Assembly (NCBI GenBank): GCA_959608625.1
Contig: CAUHQV010000007.1
Coordinates: 1 to 64,000, forward strand
DNA length: 64,000 bases
Direction of reading: 5' to 3'
DNA from: an uncultured Flavobacteriales bacterium
GTDB taxonomy: Bacteria > Bacteroidota > Bacteroidia > Flavobacteriales > UBA1820
This document shows positions 53,222 to 63,597 of the stretch, piece after piece. The position numbers were made by a program, and so were the translations under genes. The notes below the pieces were generated by a model. It saw only the letters and a list, made by a program, of their open reading frames with translations. It had not been told where the DNA came from and did no database searches. Each line of letters begins with the position of its first letter. Positions within the stretch are counted from its first letter, which is position 1.

Positions 53222-53590
53222 TTAAAGCACTTCGGGTGCGAGTGATACGATCTTCATGAACTGTTTGTCACGCAATTCGCGTGCCACGGGTCCGAATACG
53301 CGGGTACCGCGCATCTCCCCGGCTGCGCTCAAAAGAACGCAGGCATTGTCATCGAAACGAATGTACGATCCGTCGGGACGACGCACCTCTTTCTTCGTTC
53401 TGACTACAACTGCCTTAGATACCTGGCCTTTCTTTACGCTTCCCGTCGGGGTGGCATCCTTTACGGTCACCACAATGGTGTCGCCAAGCGATGCATACCG
53501 TCTGCCGGTACCGCCCAGTACACGTATCACAAGCACCTCGCGGGCGCCTGTGTTATCGGCCACTTTTAATCTTGACTCTTGTTGTAACAT
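53222..53590 (-). CDS. rplN: 50S ribosomal protein L14
   Basis: The 122-aa protein has the start [20 protein letters not shown] and the [17 protein letters not shown] loop. It forms an intersubunit bridge and is the binding site for silencing factor RsfS in other bacteria. Confidence 0.97.
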   Translation of the reverse strand: MLQQESRLKVADNTGAREVLVIRVLGGTGRRYASLGDTIVVTVKDATPTGSVKKGQVSKAVVVRTKKEVRRPDGSYIRFDDNACVLLSAAGEMRGTRVFGPVARELRDKQFMKIVSLAPEVL

Positions 53591-53594
53591 AATA

Positions 53595-53852
53595 TTATTT
53601 AGCTCTTTCTATGATTTCGACTAATCTCCAGCGCTTGTTCTTCGACAGAGGACGCGTCTCCATGATGCGCACCGTGTCTCCGATATTGCAGGCGTTCTGG
53701 TCATCGTGTGCATAGTATTTTTTCGTTTTGATCACGAATTTACCATACATCGGGTGTTTCACGCGCTTTACCTCGGAAACGACGATGGATTTCTCCATTT
53801 TGTTCGAAGTAACCACTCCTATGCGCTCTTTTCTCAGATTTCTTGTTTCCAT
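53595..53852 (-). CDS. rpsQ: 30S ribosomal protein S17
   Basis: The 85-aa OB-fold primary rRNA-binding protein. ATG 53852 ([14 protein letters not shown]) gives the family length; the frame stays open upstream into rpmC but is not used. A rplN gap of 4 nt follows. Confidence 0.95.
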   Translation of the reverse strand: METRNLRKERIGVVTSNKMEKSIVVSEVKRVKHPMYGKFVIKTKKYYAHDDQNACNIGDTVRIMETRPLSKNKRWRLVEIIERAK

Positions 53853-53862
53853 CTTCCGCTGA

Positions 53863-54057
53863 CTACTTTTGAAGTTCTCTTTTGGTAAGCTCAGTTGCAA
53901 GACGAGCAACCGTTCTACGCGTTTTGCGGATATCCATCGGGTTTTCCAAAGGATTCACCGCATGATTGAGGCGCTGCTCGGTGAGCTTGGCCTTGGTCTC
54001 AACCAGCTTCTCCTTAAGGTCAGCCGTCGACATCTCTTTTATTACGGATTGTTTCAT
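53863..54057 (-). CDS. rpmC: 50S ribosomal protein L29
   Basis: The 64-aa two-helix protein near the tunnel exit is recognised by [20 protein letters not shown] and the Arg/Thr-rich helix [14 protein letters not shown]. Confidence 0.95.
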   Translation of the reverse strand: MKQSVIKEMSTADLKEKLVETKAKLTEQRLNHAVNPLENPMDIRKTRRTVARLATELTKRELQK

Positions 54058-54069
54058 TTTGCGATCGGA

Positions 54070-54492
54070 TTAAGCTTCTACAAAATCGTGGGCTACTACG
54101 AACTTCGTCTTGATGGGAAGCTTCTGAGCGGCCAGGCGCAACGCCTCTTTGGCCACGTCAAAAGGAACGCCTCCCACCTCGAACATGATACGTCCGGGAA
54201 GTACTACGGCTGCCCAATATTCCACGTTACCCTTACCTTTACCCTGGCGGACTTCGGCCGGCTTCTGGGTGATCGGCTTATCGGGGAATATGCGGATCCA
54301 AAGTTGTCCTTCACGTTTCATATAACGCGTAGCTGCGATACGGGCCGCCTCTATCTGACGGGCGGTAATCCACTTCTGTTCGAGAGTCTTGAGTCCGAAA
54401 GTACCGAACGCTATCGTATGCCCTCTGTGGGAGAGGCCATGCATGCGGCCTTTCTGTACTTTACGAAATTTTGTTCTTTTAGGCTGTAACAT
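54070..54492 (-). CDS. rplP: 50S ribosomal protein L16
   Basis: The 140-aa protein starts [20 protein letters not shown], with the [20 protein letters not shown] loop near the A site. It lies in the normal rpsC-rplP-rpmC order. Confidence 0.97.
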   Translation of the reverse strand: MLQPKRTKFRKVQKGRMHGLSHRGHTIAFGTFGLKTLEQKWITARQIEAARIAATRYMKREGQLWIRIFPDKPITQKPAEVRQGKGKGNVEYWAAVVLPGRIMFEVGGVPFDVAKEALRLAAQKLPIKTKFVVAHDFVEA

Positions 54493-54516
54493 TTCTACTA
54501 TATTTTGGCCTTGTTA

Positions 54517-55308
54517 TTATTTCCTTGCTTTTCTGTTACGGTCAGAACCACCACGTCTCTCGCCTCGTTCGCCGCGATCCCGACGTTCGCCGCGATCACC
54601 ACGTCCTTCTCCACGACCGCCGCGGGGAGCCCCTGCGCCGCCGGTGGAAGGCTGAGAAGCAAAGTTAGGAGAAAGATCCTGCTTGCCGTAAAGTTCTCCG
54701 CGCATGATCCATACCTTGATACCGATACGGCCATACGTGGTATGGGCTTCAGCCAAAGCATAATCTATATCGGCACGGAATGTAGACAGAGGAATACGTC
54801 CTTCCTTGAAGGTTTCGCTACGTGCGATCTCGGCTCCGTTCAAACGGCCCGATACCATCACTTTGATACCTTCAGCGTTCATCCGCATGGTAGAAGCCAT
54901 CGCCATCTTAACAGCACGGCGGTACGAAATACGGCCTTCTACCTGGCGGGCGATGCTGGAACCTACGAGGTTGGCATCCAGTTCAGGCTTTTTGATCTCG
55001 AAGATATTTATTTGAACTTCCTTTCCGGTCAGTTTTTTCAACTCTTCCTTGATCTTGTCGACCTCCTGGCCGCCTTTACCGATGATGATACCCGGGCGGG
55101 CGGTAAGAACCGTTACCGTAACGAGTTTCAGCGTACGTTCAATCACGATACGCGATACGCTGGCCTTGGCCAGACGGGCCATCAGATACTTGCGGATCTT
55201 GCTGTCCTCTGTAATCTTATCTCCATAATCGTTGCCACCGTACCAGTTCGATTCCCAACCTTTGATGATTCCTAAACGGTTGCCTATCGGATTTGTCTTT
55301 TGTCCCAT
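54517..55308 (-). CDS. rpsC: 30S ribosomal protein S3 with Arg/Gly-rich C-terminal tail
   Basis: The 263-aa protein has the KH domain ([19 protein letters not shown], about 60-110) and the C-terminal S3 domain (about 120-215). A 41-residue tail (223-263) of RGD/RGE/RGG-type blocks ([19 protein letters not shown]) is not present in E. coli S3 (233 aa). S3 helps unwind mRNA at the entry site; a basic RGG-like tail could add RNA contacts. It starts 3 nt after rplV. Confidence 0.96.
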   Translation of the reverse strand: MGQKTNPIGNRLGIIKGWESNWYGGNDYGDKITEDSKIRKYLMARLAKASVSRIVIERTLKLVTVTVLTARPGIIIGKGGQEVDKIKEELKKLTGKEVQINIFEIKKPELDANLVGSSIARQVEGRISYRRAVKMAMASTMRMNAEGIKVMVSGRLNGAEIARSETFKEGRIPLSTFRADIDYALAEAHTTYGRIGIKVWIMRGELYGKQDLSPNFASQPSTGGAGAPRGGRGEGRGDRGERRDRGERGERRGGSDRNRKARK

Positions 55309-55311
55309 TGC

Positions 55312-55728
55312 TTATTTAGTTTCTGTTGGTTGATTGGCAGTGCTTCCCAGCACTACTGTTACGTGATTGGAACGTTTACGTATACGGTGCCCGCGACCCT
55401 GGGGGGCCGGACGGAGCCTCTTAAGCATAGAACCGCCGTCGACGCTGATCTCCTTGATGAACAGGTTGGCCTCTTCCAGGCTTACCCCTTCGTTCTTAGC
55501 CTGCCAGTTGGCCACAGCGGAGAGAACGAGTTTTTCAATATTGGCAGATGCGTGCTTGGTGTTGAACTTAAGTATCTGGAGTGCTTTGTTCACCTCCACA
55601 CCACGTACTAAGTCTGCCACGAGTCTCATTTTACGGGGAGACGTAGGGCAGTTATTCAGTTTTGCGTAGGCAACTTGCTTTTTGGCTGCTTTTATAGCGT
55701 CAGCTCTTTGTTTCTTTCGAATTCCCAT
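55312..55728 (-). CDS. rplV: 50S ribosomal protein L22
   Basis: The 138-aa protein lines the peptide exit tunnel. [20 protein letters not shown] and the tunnel loop [20 protein letters not shown] are conserved. Confidence 0.96.
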   Translation of the reverse strand: MGIRKKQRADAIKAAKKQVAYAKLNNCPTSPRKMRLVADLVRGVEVNKALQILKFNTKHASANIEKLVLSAVANWQAKNEGVSLEEANLFIKEISVDGGSMLKRLRPAPQGRGHRIRKRSNHVTVVLGSTANQPTETK

Positions 55729-55746
55729 TTTGTTTTAACCTACTAA

Positions 55747-56025
55747 TTAACGTTTACCTTTATCCTTTGCACCGGCATGGCCGCGGAAAATACGCGTCTG
55801 AGCGAATTCGCCGAGCTTATGGCCTACCATGTTTTCAGTAATGTACACCGGGATAAAAGTCTTTCCGTTGTGTACCGCGATAGTCTGACCTACGAAATCC
55901 GGAGAGATCATCGATGCGCGCGACCAGGTTTTGATCACGGTTTTCTTATTGGCCTCTACATTGTCAGCCACTTTCTTCTCCAGTTTGTAGTGAATGAACG
56001 GTCCTTTTTTTAATGAACGTGCCAT
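55747..56025 (-). CDS. rpsS: 30S ribosomal protein S19
   Basis: The 92-aa head protein has the start [19 protein letters not shown] and [18 protein letters not shown] near the end. Confidence 0.97.
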   Translation of the reverse strand: MARSLKKGPFIHYKLEKKVADNVEANKKTVIKTWSRASMISPDFVGQTIAVHNGKTFIPVYITENMVGHKLGEFAQTRIFRGHAGAKDKGKR

Positions 56026-56028
56026 AGC

Positions 56029-56856
56029 TTACTTCTTTCTTCGTTCTACAATGTACTTATTGCTTGCCTTGGTCTTGGAGCGCGTCTTGTAACCCTTGGC
56101 AGGCATACCCTTGCGCGTGCGCGGATGTCCACCCGAAGCGCGTCCTTCACCACCACCCATCGGGTGATCGACCGGGTTCATCACAACGGCACGGACACGG
56201 GGGCGGCGACCCTGCCAGCGGGAACGGCCGGCCTTACCCGAAGATTCGAGCTGATGGTCCGAATTGGATACCACACCCACAGTAGCCATACATGTGGTGA
56301 GGATCATACGTGTTTCTCCCGAAGGGAGTTTGATGGTAGCGTACTTACCGTCACGGGCGGCAAGTTGTGCGAATGTACCTGCCGAACGCGCTATAACGGC
56401 GCCCTGGGAAGGACGAAGCTCGATGCAGCAAATAACGGTACCCAGAGGAATTTCACTCAGATACATGGCGTTCCCGACTTCGGGGGCAATGCCTTCGCCC
56501 GAAACGACCGTCTGCCCTGCCTGAAGTCCGGCAGGAGCGATGATGTATCTTTTCTCCCCGTCGGCATAAGCTACCAGAGCGATGAATGCCGAACGATTGG
56601 GGTCGTACTCTATAGTTTTTACAACTGCAGGTATTCCCTTCTTGTCGCGTTTGAAATCGATAATACGATAACGCTGTTTGTGACCGCCGCCTATCTGACG
56701 CATGGTCATTTTACCGGTATTGTTGCGTCCGCCCGTTCTTTGCTTGCGCAAAAGGAGGGACTTTTCCGGCTGATTACCCACCGTAACGGCATCGTTACAG
56801 TTAAGTACCTTATGGCGCTGTCCGGCGGTAGTCGGTTTTAATTTTCTAACTGACAT
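56029..56856 (-). CDS. rplB: 50S ribosomal protein L2
   Basis: The 275-aa protein close to the peptidyl-transferase centre has the conserved loop [20 protein letters not shown] and the Lys/Arg-rich end. One of the largest S10-block genes; rplW precedes by 5 nt. Confidence 0.97.
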   Translation of the reverse strand: MSVRKLKPTTAGQRHKVLNCNDAVTVGNQPEKSLLLRKQRTGGRNNTGKMTMRQIGGGHKQRYRIIDFKRDKKGIPAVVKTIEYDPNRSAFIALVAYADGEKRYIIAPAGLQAGQTVVSGEGIAPEVGNAMYLSEIPLGTVICCIELRPSQGAVIARSAGTFAQLAARDGKYATIKLPSGETRMILTTCMATVGVVSNSDHQLESSGKAGRSRWQGRRPRVRAVVMNPVDHPMGGGEGRASGGHPRTRKGMPAKGYKTRSKTKASNKYIVERRKK

Positions 56857-56861
56857 ATCTT

Positions 56862-57155
56862 TTAGATATTGTTATAAAAGTCGATTGTTTGTCCTTCGGC
56901 GATCTCTACGATGGCCTTCTTAAACGCATTGGTATGCCCCTTCTGCAGTCCGGCCTTCGTATAGCGGCTGCGGACTTTTCCGGCATAGCGAATGGTATTC
57001 ACTTTCTTAACCGTAACGCCGTATACCTTTTCAATAGCAGCCTTGATCTGCTCCTTGTCGGCATCGGGCCTTACTATAAAACCGTAACGGCCGCTCTTAT
57101 CGGTGATAGCGGTCATCTTTTCGGTAATAAGTGGCTTAACTAATATATTATCCAT
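56862..57155 (-). CDS. rplW: 50S ribosomal protein L23
   Basis: The 97-aa tunnel-exit protein docks trigger factor and [23 protein letters not shown] at the start and [20 protein letters not shown] are conserved. Confidence 0.96.
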   Translation of the reverse strand: MDNILVKPLITEKMTAITDKSGRYGFIVRPDADKEQIKAAIEKVYGVTVKKVNTIRYAGKVRSRYTKAGLQKGHTNAFKKAIVEIAEGQTIDFYNNI

Positions 57156-57161
57156 CTTGCG

Positions 57162-57791
57162 TTAGTTGCTTAAGTTGTTCTGTAATTGCTGCAAAGCACT
57201 TTCAGAAATCACCATCGCCGAAGCATTGATGATCGCGTAAGTGTTTAATTCTGTGCAAGGCACAACCGAAGCGGACTGTAAATTTCGTGAGGACAAATAT
57301 ACGTTTTTATCGCCGGTGGCCGTAACAAACAATGATTTTTTAGACTTTAGCCCCAAAGCTTCGATAATATTAACAAAATTTTTGGTTTTTGGGGATTCAA
57401 ATGAAAAATCCTCAATAATTACCAGATTTTTGTCCGAAACTTTCTGAGACAGCACCGATTTGCGGGCCAGTCTTTTGATTTTTTTGTTCAGCTTGAATGA
57501 ATAATCGCGCGGAACCGGACCGAATACACGGGCTCCTCCACGGAAGATAGGGTTCTTTATGCTGCCGGCACGAGCTCCGCCCGTTCCTTTCTGCTTTTTG
57601 AGCTTGCGGGTGCTTCCGGAGATGATGCTGCGATCTTTCGCACTGTGCGTGCCCTGACGCTTGTTGGCCAGGTGCTGCTTTACGTCCAGCCATACCGCAT
57701 GCTGATTGGGCTCTACGGCAAAAACCGATTCGTCGAGTGCTACCTTGCGTCCGGTCGGCTTTCCTTGTATGTCTAATACTTCTAATTCCAT
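57162..57791 (-). CDS. rplD: 50S ribosomal protein L4
   Basis: The 209-aa protein has a globular domain and a tunnel-reaching loop (QKGTGGARAGSIKNPIFRGG). Its ATG overlaps the rplC stop by 1 nt, so translation is probably coupled. In E. coli L4 is the repressor of the S10 operon. Confidence 0.96.
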   Translation of the reverse strand: MELEVLDIQGKPTGRKVALDESVFAVEPNQHAVWLDVKQHLANKRQGTHSAKDRSIISGSTRKLKKQKGTGGARAGSIKNPIFRGGARVFGPVPRDYSFKLNKKIKRLARKSVLSQKVSDKNLVIIEDFSFESPKTKNFVNIIEALGLKSKKSLFVTATGDKNVYLSSRNLQSASVVPCTELNTYAIINASAMVISESALQQLQNNLSN

Positions 57792-58408
57792 TACTTTTCA
57801 ATAATTAAATATGAGTTCTTTGCGCCCGGAACGCATCCTTTGATTACCAGCAGGTTCTTATCTGCTTCTACTTTGAGCACCAGAAGGTTTTTCACCTTAA
57901 CCCGGTCGCCGCCCATGCGTCCTGCCATGCGGAGCCCTTTGAACACCTTTGCAGGGTAAGAGCACGCACCGATAGAACCGGGCTTGCGAAGACGGTTGTG
58001 CTGACCGTGAGTTGCTTGTCCTACACCACCAAATCCATGACGCTTAACGACACCTTGGAACCCCCGGCCTTTGGAGGTACCTACGACATCCACGAACTCT
58101 CCTTCTGCGAAAAGATCCGCAGAGAGAACATCACCGAGCTTATATTCGCCATCGAATTCCTTGAATTCTACGACTTTGTGCTTGGGGGTAGTTCCCGCTT
58201 TCTTGAAGTGTCCGCCGAGTGCCTTGGTAACGTTCTTTTCTTTTTTGTCATCGAAACCAAGCTGAAGGGCTTCATACCCGTCAACCTGTGTGGTTCTGAC
58301 CTGTGTTACTACACACGGACCGCATTCTATGACCGTACAGGGAACATTCTTCCCGTTCTGGTCAAAAATGCTGGTCATACCGATTTTTTTACCAATTAAT
58401 CCAGACAT
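57791..58408 (-). CDS. rplC: 50S ribosomal protein L3
   Basis: The 205-aa protein has the start [20 protein letters not shown] and the central [20 protein letters not shown] loop reaching the peptidyl-transferase centre. A 91-nt spacer with a strong hairpin separates it from rpsJ. Confidence 0.96.
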   Translation of the reverse strand: MSGLIGKKIGMTSIFDQNGKNVPCTVIECGPCVVTQVRTTQVDGYEALQLGFDDKKEKNVTKALGGHFKKAGTTPKHKVVEFKEFDGEYKLGDVLSADLFAEGEFVDVVGTSKGRGFQGVVKRHGFGGVGQATHGQHNRLRKPGSIGACSYPAKVFKGLRMAGRMGGDRVKVKNLLVLKVEADKNLLVIKGCVPGAKNSYLIIEK

Positions 58409-58452
58409 TTTGTGGTTTTAATTATTGGACAATTATTACTATCAGGACAGCG

Positions 58453-58482
58453 CTTGGCCGCAGGACGGTTCCTGCGGCCAAG
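58453..58482 (-). promoter_or_regulatory. Perfect 12-bp hairpin between rpsJ and rplC
   Basis: CTTGGCCGCAGG (58453-58464) and CCTGCGGCCAAG (58471-58482) form a perfect stem with a 6-nt loop in the rpsJ-rplC spacer. No T tract follows on the minus strand (GCGCTGTCC), so it is not a standard terminator. It may be an mRNA processing or regulatory element, or a partial attenuator. Confidence 0.6.
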
Positions 58483-58499
58483 GTATCCGCTAAAATGAA

Positions 58500-58805
58500 T
58501 TACACTTTGATCTCTACTTCTACACCGCTGGGCAGTTCGAGCTTCATCAAGGCGTCGATCGTCTTGGAAGAAGAACTGTAAATATCCAGCAGGCGCTTGA
58601 AAGAATTCAGCTCGAACTGCTCGCGCGATTTCTTGTTCACGTGCGGGGAACGCAGTACGGTGAATATCTTTTTCTGCGTAGGAAGCGGAATCGGACCGTT
58701 TACTATCGCGCCGGTAGATTTCACGGTCTTGACAATCTTGTCTGCCGATTTATCCACCAGACTGTGGTCGTAAGACTTTAGTTTGATACGGATCTTTTGA
58801 CTCAT
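58500..58805 (-). CDS. rpsJ: 30S ribosomal protein S10
   Basis: The 101-aa protein has [20 protein letters not shown] at the start and [20 protein letters not shown]. It also binds NusB in antitermination. In E. coli rpsJ heads its own operon; here it follows fusA after 27 nt, joining the str and S10 blocks. Confidence 0.97.
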   Translation of the reverse strand: MSQKIRIKLKSYDHSLVDKSADKIVKTVKSTGAIVNGPIPLPTQKKIFTVLRSPHVNKKSREQFELNSFKRLLDIYSSSSKTIDALMKLELPSGVEVEIKV

Positions 58806-58832
58806 TGTATTATATGGTCTAAAACTTATTCT

Positions 58833-60953
58833 TTATTTTTTTGACTTTGCTATTACCTCTTCAGCGATGCTGCGCGGCACTTCGGAATAGTGCGAAAATT
58901 CCATCGAGGAAGTCGCACGGCCCGAAGTCAGGGTACGGAGCGAAGTCACGTAACCGAACATCTCGGACAGAGGCACATCGGCCTTCACGACAGTGGCTCC
59001 CGCACGGTTGTCGGTACCTTTGATGATACCGCGGCGGCGGTTCAGGTCGCCGATCACGTCGCCCATATTTTCTTCGGGAGTGGTCACTTCGAGTTTCATG
59101 ATAGGCTCGAGCAGGATAGGAGTGGCTTTGGGAGCCGCTTCCCTATACCCCAGCTTGGCAGCCATTTCGAACGAAAGCTGGTCGGAGTCCACCGGGTGGA
59201 AAGAACCGTCCAGCACGGTGATCTTCATACCCTGAAGCTCGTAACCGGCCAAAGGTCCGGCACCAATCGCATCCTTGAACCCTTTTTCGATCGAGGGGAT
59301 GAACTCCTTCGGAATATTACCGCCTTTGATCGCGGAAACAAACTCGAGGCCGGACTTCCCTTCGCTGTTGGGTTCCATGCGGAAGATGATATCGGCGAAC
59401 TTACCGCGTCCACCGGTCTGTTTCTTGTACACTTCGCGGTGTTCGATCGTTCCGGTGATCGCTTCCTTGTAAGCGACCTGCGGCTGGCCTTCGGTCACCT
59501 CGACGTTGAATTCGCGGCGCAGACGGTCGATGATGATCTCCAGGTGGAGCTCACCCATACCGGAAATAATGGTCTGTCCGGAATCTTCGTCCGTATGTAC
59601 GCGGAACGTCGGGTCTTCCTCGGACAGTTTGCCCAGGCCTACGCCCAGTTTGTCGAGGTCGGCCTGCGTCTTGGGCTCGATCGAAATACCGATCACAGGA
59701 TCGGGGAACGTCATTGACTCCAGGACGATAGGATTCTTCTCATCGCAAAGGGTATCTCCCGTGCGGATATCCTTAAATCCTACTCCGGCGCCGATATCGC
59801 CTGCTTCGATCGTCTCGATAGGCTTCTGTTCTTTCGAGTGCATCTGGAAGATACGCGAAATGCGTTCCTTCTTATCGGTACGCGGGTTGTATACATAAGA
59901 ACCTGCGTCGAGTTTTCCGGAATACATGCGGAAGAAGCACAAACGGCCTACGAACGGGTCGGTAGCGATCTTGAACGCAAGCGCAGCCATCGGTTCGTCC
60001 GAGTCCGGCTGGCGGACAACTTCCTGGTCGTTGCGGGGGTCGATCCCCTTGAGAGCCTCTACGTCGGCCGGCGAAGGCAGGAATGCCATTACGCAGTCGA
60101 GCAGCTTCTGCACACCTTTGTTCTTGAACGAAGAACCGCAAAGCATCGGGGTGATGTCCATAGCGATGGTCGCCTTGCGGATAGCCACGAGCAATTCGGC
60201 TTCGGTGATCGCATCCGGATCGGAGAAGAATTTCTCCATCAGTTCTTCGGAAGTCTCGGCTACGGACTCCAGTAAGTGCTGGCGCCATTTCGCGCACTCT
60301 TCCTTCAGATCGTCAGGGATGGGAACGACCTTATAGGTCATACCCTTGTCTTCTTCATTCCAGATAATACCTTCCATCTTCAAGAGGTCTACCACGCCTT
60401 TGAAGTCGGCTTCCGCACCGATAGGCACCTGTAGGGGCACAGGGTTGGCGCCGAGGCGCTCTTTCACCTGTTTCACCACGTTGAAGAAATCGGCACCGCT
60501 GCGGTCCATCTTGTTGACGAAACCGATACGCGGCACATTGTATTTGGTAGCCTGGCGCCAAACCGTTTCGGATTGGGGTTCCACACCGCCTACGGCGCAG
60601 AACAGAGCTACGGCACCGTCCAGGATGCGGAGCGAACGCTCCACTTCGACCGTAAAGTCTACGTGTCCCGGGGTGTCGATCAGGTTGATCTTATATTTTT
60701 TGGTGTCCGGAGTAGACTGACCCTGCAGGGTCGGGTAGTTCCAGAACACGGTGGTAGCAGCCGAAGTGATGGTAATGCCTCGCTCCTGCTCCTGGGCCAT
60801 CCAGTCCATGGTAGCGGCACCGTCGTGTACCTCTCCTATCTTGTGGGTGATACCCGTATAGTAAAGGATACGTTCGCTGGTGGTCGTCTTTCCGGCATCG
60901 ATGTGGGCCATGATGCCGATATTTCTCGTATAATGTAAATCTCTTTTTGCCAT
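58833..60953 (-). CDS. fusA: Elongation factor G
   Basis: The 706-aa translocation GTPase has G1 [14 protein letters not shown]2/G3 with [20 protein letters not shown], and G4 NKMDRSGA. Domains II-V follow with normal spacing and length. It lies between rpsG and rpsJ; tuf, which follows fusA in many bacteria, is absent here. Confidence 0.97.
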   Translation of the reverse strand: MAKRDLHYTRNIGIMAHIDAGKTTTSERILYYTGITHKIGEVHDGAATMDWMAQEQERGITITSAATTVFWNYPTLQGQSTPDTKKYKINLIDTPGHVDFTVEVERSLRILDGAVALFCAVGGVEPQSETVWRQATKYNVPRIGFVNKMDRSGADFFNVVKQVKERLGANPVPLQVPIGAEADFKGVVDLLKMEGIIWNEEDKGMTYKVVPIPDDLKEECAKWRQHLLESVAETSEELMEKFFSDPDAITEAELLVAIRKATIAMDITPMLCGSSFKNKGVQKLLDCVMAFLPSPADVEALKGIDPRNDQEVVRQPDSDEPMAALAFKIATDPFVGRLCFFRMYSGKLDAGSYVYNPRTDKKERISRIFQMHSKEQKPIETIEAGDIGAGVGFKDIRTGDTLCDEKNPIVLESMTFPDPVIGISIEPKTQADLDKLGVGLGKLSEEDPTFRVHTDEDSGQTIISGMGELHLEIIIDRLRREFNVEVTEGQPQVAYKEAITGTIEHREVYKKQTGGRGKFADIIFRMEPNSEGKSGLEFVSAIKGGNIPKEFIPSIEKGFKDAIGAGPLAGYELQGMKITVLDGSFHPVDSDQLSFEMAAKLGYREAAPKATPILLEPIMKLEVTTPEENMGDVIGDLNRRRGIIKGTDNRAGATVVKADVPLSEMFGYVTSLRTLTSGRATSSMEFSHYSEVPRSIAEEVIAKSKK

Positions 60954-60971
60954 GTGTTTTTCCTCGTATGT

Positions 60972-61448
60972 TTAGAATCTAAAGTGCGAGAACGCCTTGT
61001 TGGCTTCGGCCATTTTGTGGGTATCCATACGCTTTTTAACAGCGGCACCCTCTTCCTTGGAAGCGGCCATGATCTCGGCGGCCAGTTTCTGGGCCATCGA
61101 CTTTTCGTTGCGAAGGCGGGCGTATTTCACCAGCCATTTGATTGCCATGGATACCTTGCGGTCCGGACGGATCTGCATCGGTATCTGGAACGTGGCTCCG
61201 CCGACACGGCGCGAGCGCACCTCTACATGGGGCATTACATTGGTCAATGCTTCTTTCCATATCTCCAGAGGGGATTTTTCGCTGTCTTTCGACTTTTCCC
61301 CCACGATATCCAGAGCATCGTAGAACACCTGAAGCGCCGTACTTTTCTTGCCGTCCCACATAAGGTTGTTCACAAAACGCGTTACCAGCGCATCGTTGAA
61401 CTTCGGATCGGGAAGAAGAACTCTTTTTTTAGCTCTTGTCTTTCTCAT
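60972..61448 (-). CDS. rpsG: 30S ribosomal protein S7
   Basis: The 158-aa head assembly protein has the start [20 protein letters not shown] and the [20 protein letters not shown] segment. It sits in the rpsL-rpsG-fusA order; 32 nt follow rpsL. Confidence 0.97.
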   Translation of the reverse strand: MRKTRAKKRVLLPDPKFNDALVTRFVNNLMWDGKKSTALQVFYDALDIVGEKSKDSEKSPLEIWKEALTNVMPHVEVRSRRVGGATFQIPMQIRPDRKVSMAIKWLVKYARLRNEKSMAQKLAAEIMAASKEEGAAVKKRMDTHKMAEANKAFSHFRF

Positions 61449-61480
61449 GATTTAATTTTTTTAATGTTGAACGGTTAGGA

Positions 61481-61888
61481 TCATTTCTTCTTACCGGTAG
61501 TAGGTGCTGCCTGTCCCGGTTTAGGACGTTTGGCTCCATACTTGGAACGGCGCTGCTTGCGTCCGTTCACACCGGCCGTATCCAGCGCACCGCGAACGAT
61601 GTGATAACGGACACCCGGCAAATCCTTAACCCTTCCACCGCGTACCAATACTATCGAGTGCTCTTGGAGGTTGTGCCCTTCACCGCCGATGTATGCGTTG
61701 ACCTCGTTTCCGTTGGTCAGGCGGACACGAGCCACCTTACGCATAGCCGAATTCGGCTTCTTAGGCGTAGTGGTGTAAACACGCGTGCACACCCCGCGAC
61801 GCTGCGGGCAGGAATCCAAAGCAGCCGATTTACTCTTCTTGGCGAGTACGGTTCTTCCTTTTCTAACTAATTGTTGAATGGTTGGCAT
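61481..61888 (-). CDS. rpsL: 30S ribosomal protein S12
   Basis: The 135-aa decoding-centre protein has [15 protein letters not shown] at the start, [20 protein letters not shown] around the streptomycin-resistance Lys, and [20 protein letters not shown]. It is the first gene of the 17-kb superoperon, with a leader of about 225 nt. Confidence 0.97.
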   Translation of the reverse strand: MPTIQQLVRKGRTVLAKKSKSAALDSCPQRRGVCTRVYTTTPKKPNSAMRKVARVRLTNGNEVNAYIGGEGHNLQEHSIVLVRGGRVKDLPGVRYHIVRGALDTAGVNGRKQRRSKYGAKRPKPGQAAPTTGKKK

Positions 61889-62119
61889 TTGTTTTGCTCT
61901 TAAAAATTATTTATGTTAAAATTCTTCTTTTTTGTTCCATTCCCTGGGATGAAAAGACTATTTTTTTACACCCGCACTGTCTTTTTTCAGCGCATAAAAT
62001 ACATTGGGAGCCGTATCCCTTTCGAGCGGGGCCTACGAACAACCGAACATAAAATAGTGATAATAAACCCTTTAACCCAACGGATCAAAGACGGTCTTAA
62101 CATCTTATATAATGGCTTG
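61889..62119 (-). promoter_or_regulatory. Long untranslated leader of the str-S10-spc-alpha superoperon
   Basis: Between the promoter at 62120-62150 and rpsL there are about 225 nt without a conserved ORF. The minus strand has small hairpin potential (GGGATACGGCTCCC near 62005-62018, and CCCCGCTCGAAAGGGA beside it) and a TTTAACATAAATAATTTTTA tract before the gene. A regulatory role is possible but I recognise no known motif. Confidence 0.4.
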
Positions 62120-62150
62120 CAAAGGTAAAATTTTTATTTTGAAAAACAAA
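62120..62150 (-). promoter_or_regulatory. Promoter of the str-S10-spc-alpha superoperon
   Basis: Minus strand: TTTG (62150-62147) and TACCTTTG (62127-62120) are spaced by exactly 19 nt. Confidence 0.75.
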
Positions 62151-62249
62151 CCATATTCGTTTCTTTTTTAGGGCGATACTTCGGGCAGCAGTGGCCCGCT
62201 GCGGAGAGTTTTTTGCTTACTTTTATGCCCGCAAATAAAACCTGAAAAA

Positions 62250-62852
62250 ATGACGAAAATAATTTCCGGCGGCCTGACCGCCCTCGTGCTTTGCCTGAGC
62301 GCTTCCTGTTACGCCCTTTCCCCGGAATCGTCCGGCCGGGCCGGAAATGCGGCAGATTCCTCCGCCTCCAAGGTAGACCGGGTACTTGTTAATACGGCCC
62401 GTCAAAAACTCTATACCTTGAACGATAAAGGCGATACACTGGACGTTTTCCCGTGTTCGACCTCCAAATACGGGATCGGCAACCAACTGGGATCCAACAA
62501 AACGCCCCTGGGCGTCCACCGGATCGCGGACAAGCGCGGAGACGGCAAACCATTGGGCGCTATATTCAAAGCCAAAGTATATACCGGGACGGAAGCGGAG
62601 ATCGTACAATCCCCCGTATCGACCGGCAAGGATTACGTAACCACCCGGATCATGCACCTGGAGGGAACGGAACCGGGAGTTAACAAAGGTGAAGGAATAG
62701 ATAGCTACCGGCGGTACATATATATACACGGTACGCCGGAAGAAGGCCTGATCGGCAAACCCGCCTCGCACGGATGCGTTCGGATGAAAAACGAAGACGT
62801 GGTAAAACTCTACGACAAAGTGTCCGTAGGCACTATTGTGGAGATCATTTAA
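62250..62852 (+). CDS. L,D-transpeptidase (YkuD domain)
   Basis: The 200-aa protein has a signal peptide (TALVLCLSASCYA; the Cys at 20 is not in a good lipobox). A YkuD domain at about 44-200 carries the catalytic motif with H160 (YIYIHGTPEEG) and S173-H174-G175-C176 with R178 (ASHGCVRM). These enzymes form 3-3 peptidoglycan cross-links or attach envelope proteins. It ends 8 nt inside the convergent pdxJ gene. No exact promoter was found; TACTTTTA just upstream is close. Confidence 0.88.
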   Translation: MTKIISGGLTALVLCLSASCYALSPESSGRAGNAADSSASKVDRVLVNTARQKLYTLNDKGDTLDVFPCSTSKYGIGNQLGSNKTPLGVHRIADKRGDGKPLGAIFKAKVYTGTEAEIVQSPVSTGKDYVTTRIMHLEGTEPGVNKGEGIDSYRRYIYIHGTPEEGLIGKPASHGCVRMKNEDVVKLYDKVSVGTIVEII

Positions 62853-63579
62853 TTCCTTCCGAGGCCCTTCTTATTTTATTGAGGTACGAACCTATCGTAT
62901 TTTCAAGCCCCAGATACAGCGCTTCGCTGATAAGGGCATGCCCGATGGATACCTCATCGGTGAACGGGATCTCCCGGATATAGAATTCTATATTGTCCAG
63001 CGAAAGGTCATGCCCTGCATTGACTCCCAGCCCTAACGACCGGGCATATTCCGAGGCCTCTTTATACGGGAGGATCACTTTCTCGTCCCCCTGTGCGTAC
63101 AGACGGGCGAAACGCTCGGTGTAGAGTTCCACCCGGTCGGCGCCTGCCGCCTTGGCCCCTTCGATCATTTTTTTGTCCGGATCGACGAAAATCGATACCC
63201 GTATCCCTGCCTGTTGGAATTTTTCCGTCACTTCGCGCAGGAATCCGGCATGGGCTACGGTATCCCAACCGGCATTGGACGTGAGGTTGGACGGCGCATC
63301 CGGGACCAATGTAACCTGTGTGGGTTTCGCCTGGGTAACCAGTTGGATGAATTCGTCCGTCGGGTTGCCCTCGATGTTGTATTCGGTGGCGATGACCGAT
63401 AGCAAGTCAAATACGTCCTTGTGCGTAATATGGCGCTGGTCGGGACGCGGGTGTACCGTGATACCCTGCGCGCCGAAGCGCTGGCAGTCGGCCGCTACCT
63501 GTACCACGTCGGGCACATTGCCCCCGCGCGCATTGCGCAGGGTAGCTATTTTGTTGATATTTACGCTTAATTTCGTCAT
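62845..63579 (-). CDS. pdxJ: Pyridoxine 5'-phosphate synthase
   Basis: The 244-aa TIM-barrel enzyme makes pyridoxine 5'-phosphate from 1-deoxy-D-xylulose 5-phosphate and 3-amino-2-oxopropyl phosphate in the DXP-dependent vitamin B6 pathway. KLSVNINKIATLRNARGG at the start and GITVHPRPDQRHI are diagnostic, as is VNAGHDLSLDN near the end. ATG 63579 (MTKLSVN) was preferred over 63591 by family length. Its 3' end overlaps the L,D-transpeptidase by 8 nt, tail to tail. Confidence 0.95.
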   Translation of the reverse strand: MTKLSVNINKIATLRNARGGNVPDVVQVAADCQRFGAQGITVHPRPDQRHITHKDVFDLLSVIATEYNIEGNPTDEFIQLVTQAKPTQVTLVPDAPSNLTSNAGWDTVAHAGFLREVTEKFQQAGIRVSIFVDPDKKMIEGAKAAGADRVELYTERFARLYAQGDEKVILPYKEASEYARSLGLGVNAGHDLSLDNIEFYIREIPFTDEVSIGHALISEALYLGLENTIGSYLNKIRRASEGIK

Positions 63580-63597
63580 TTTCCCGTTCATTATATA

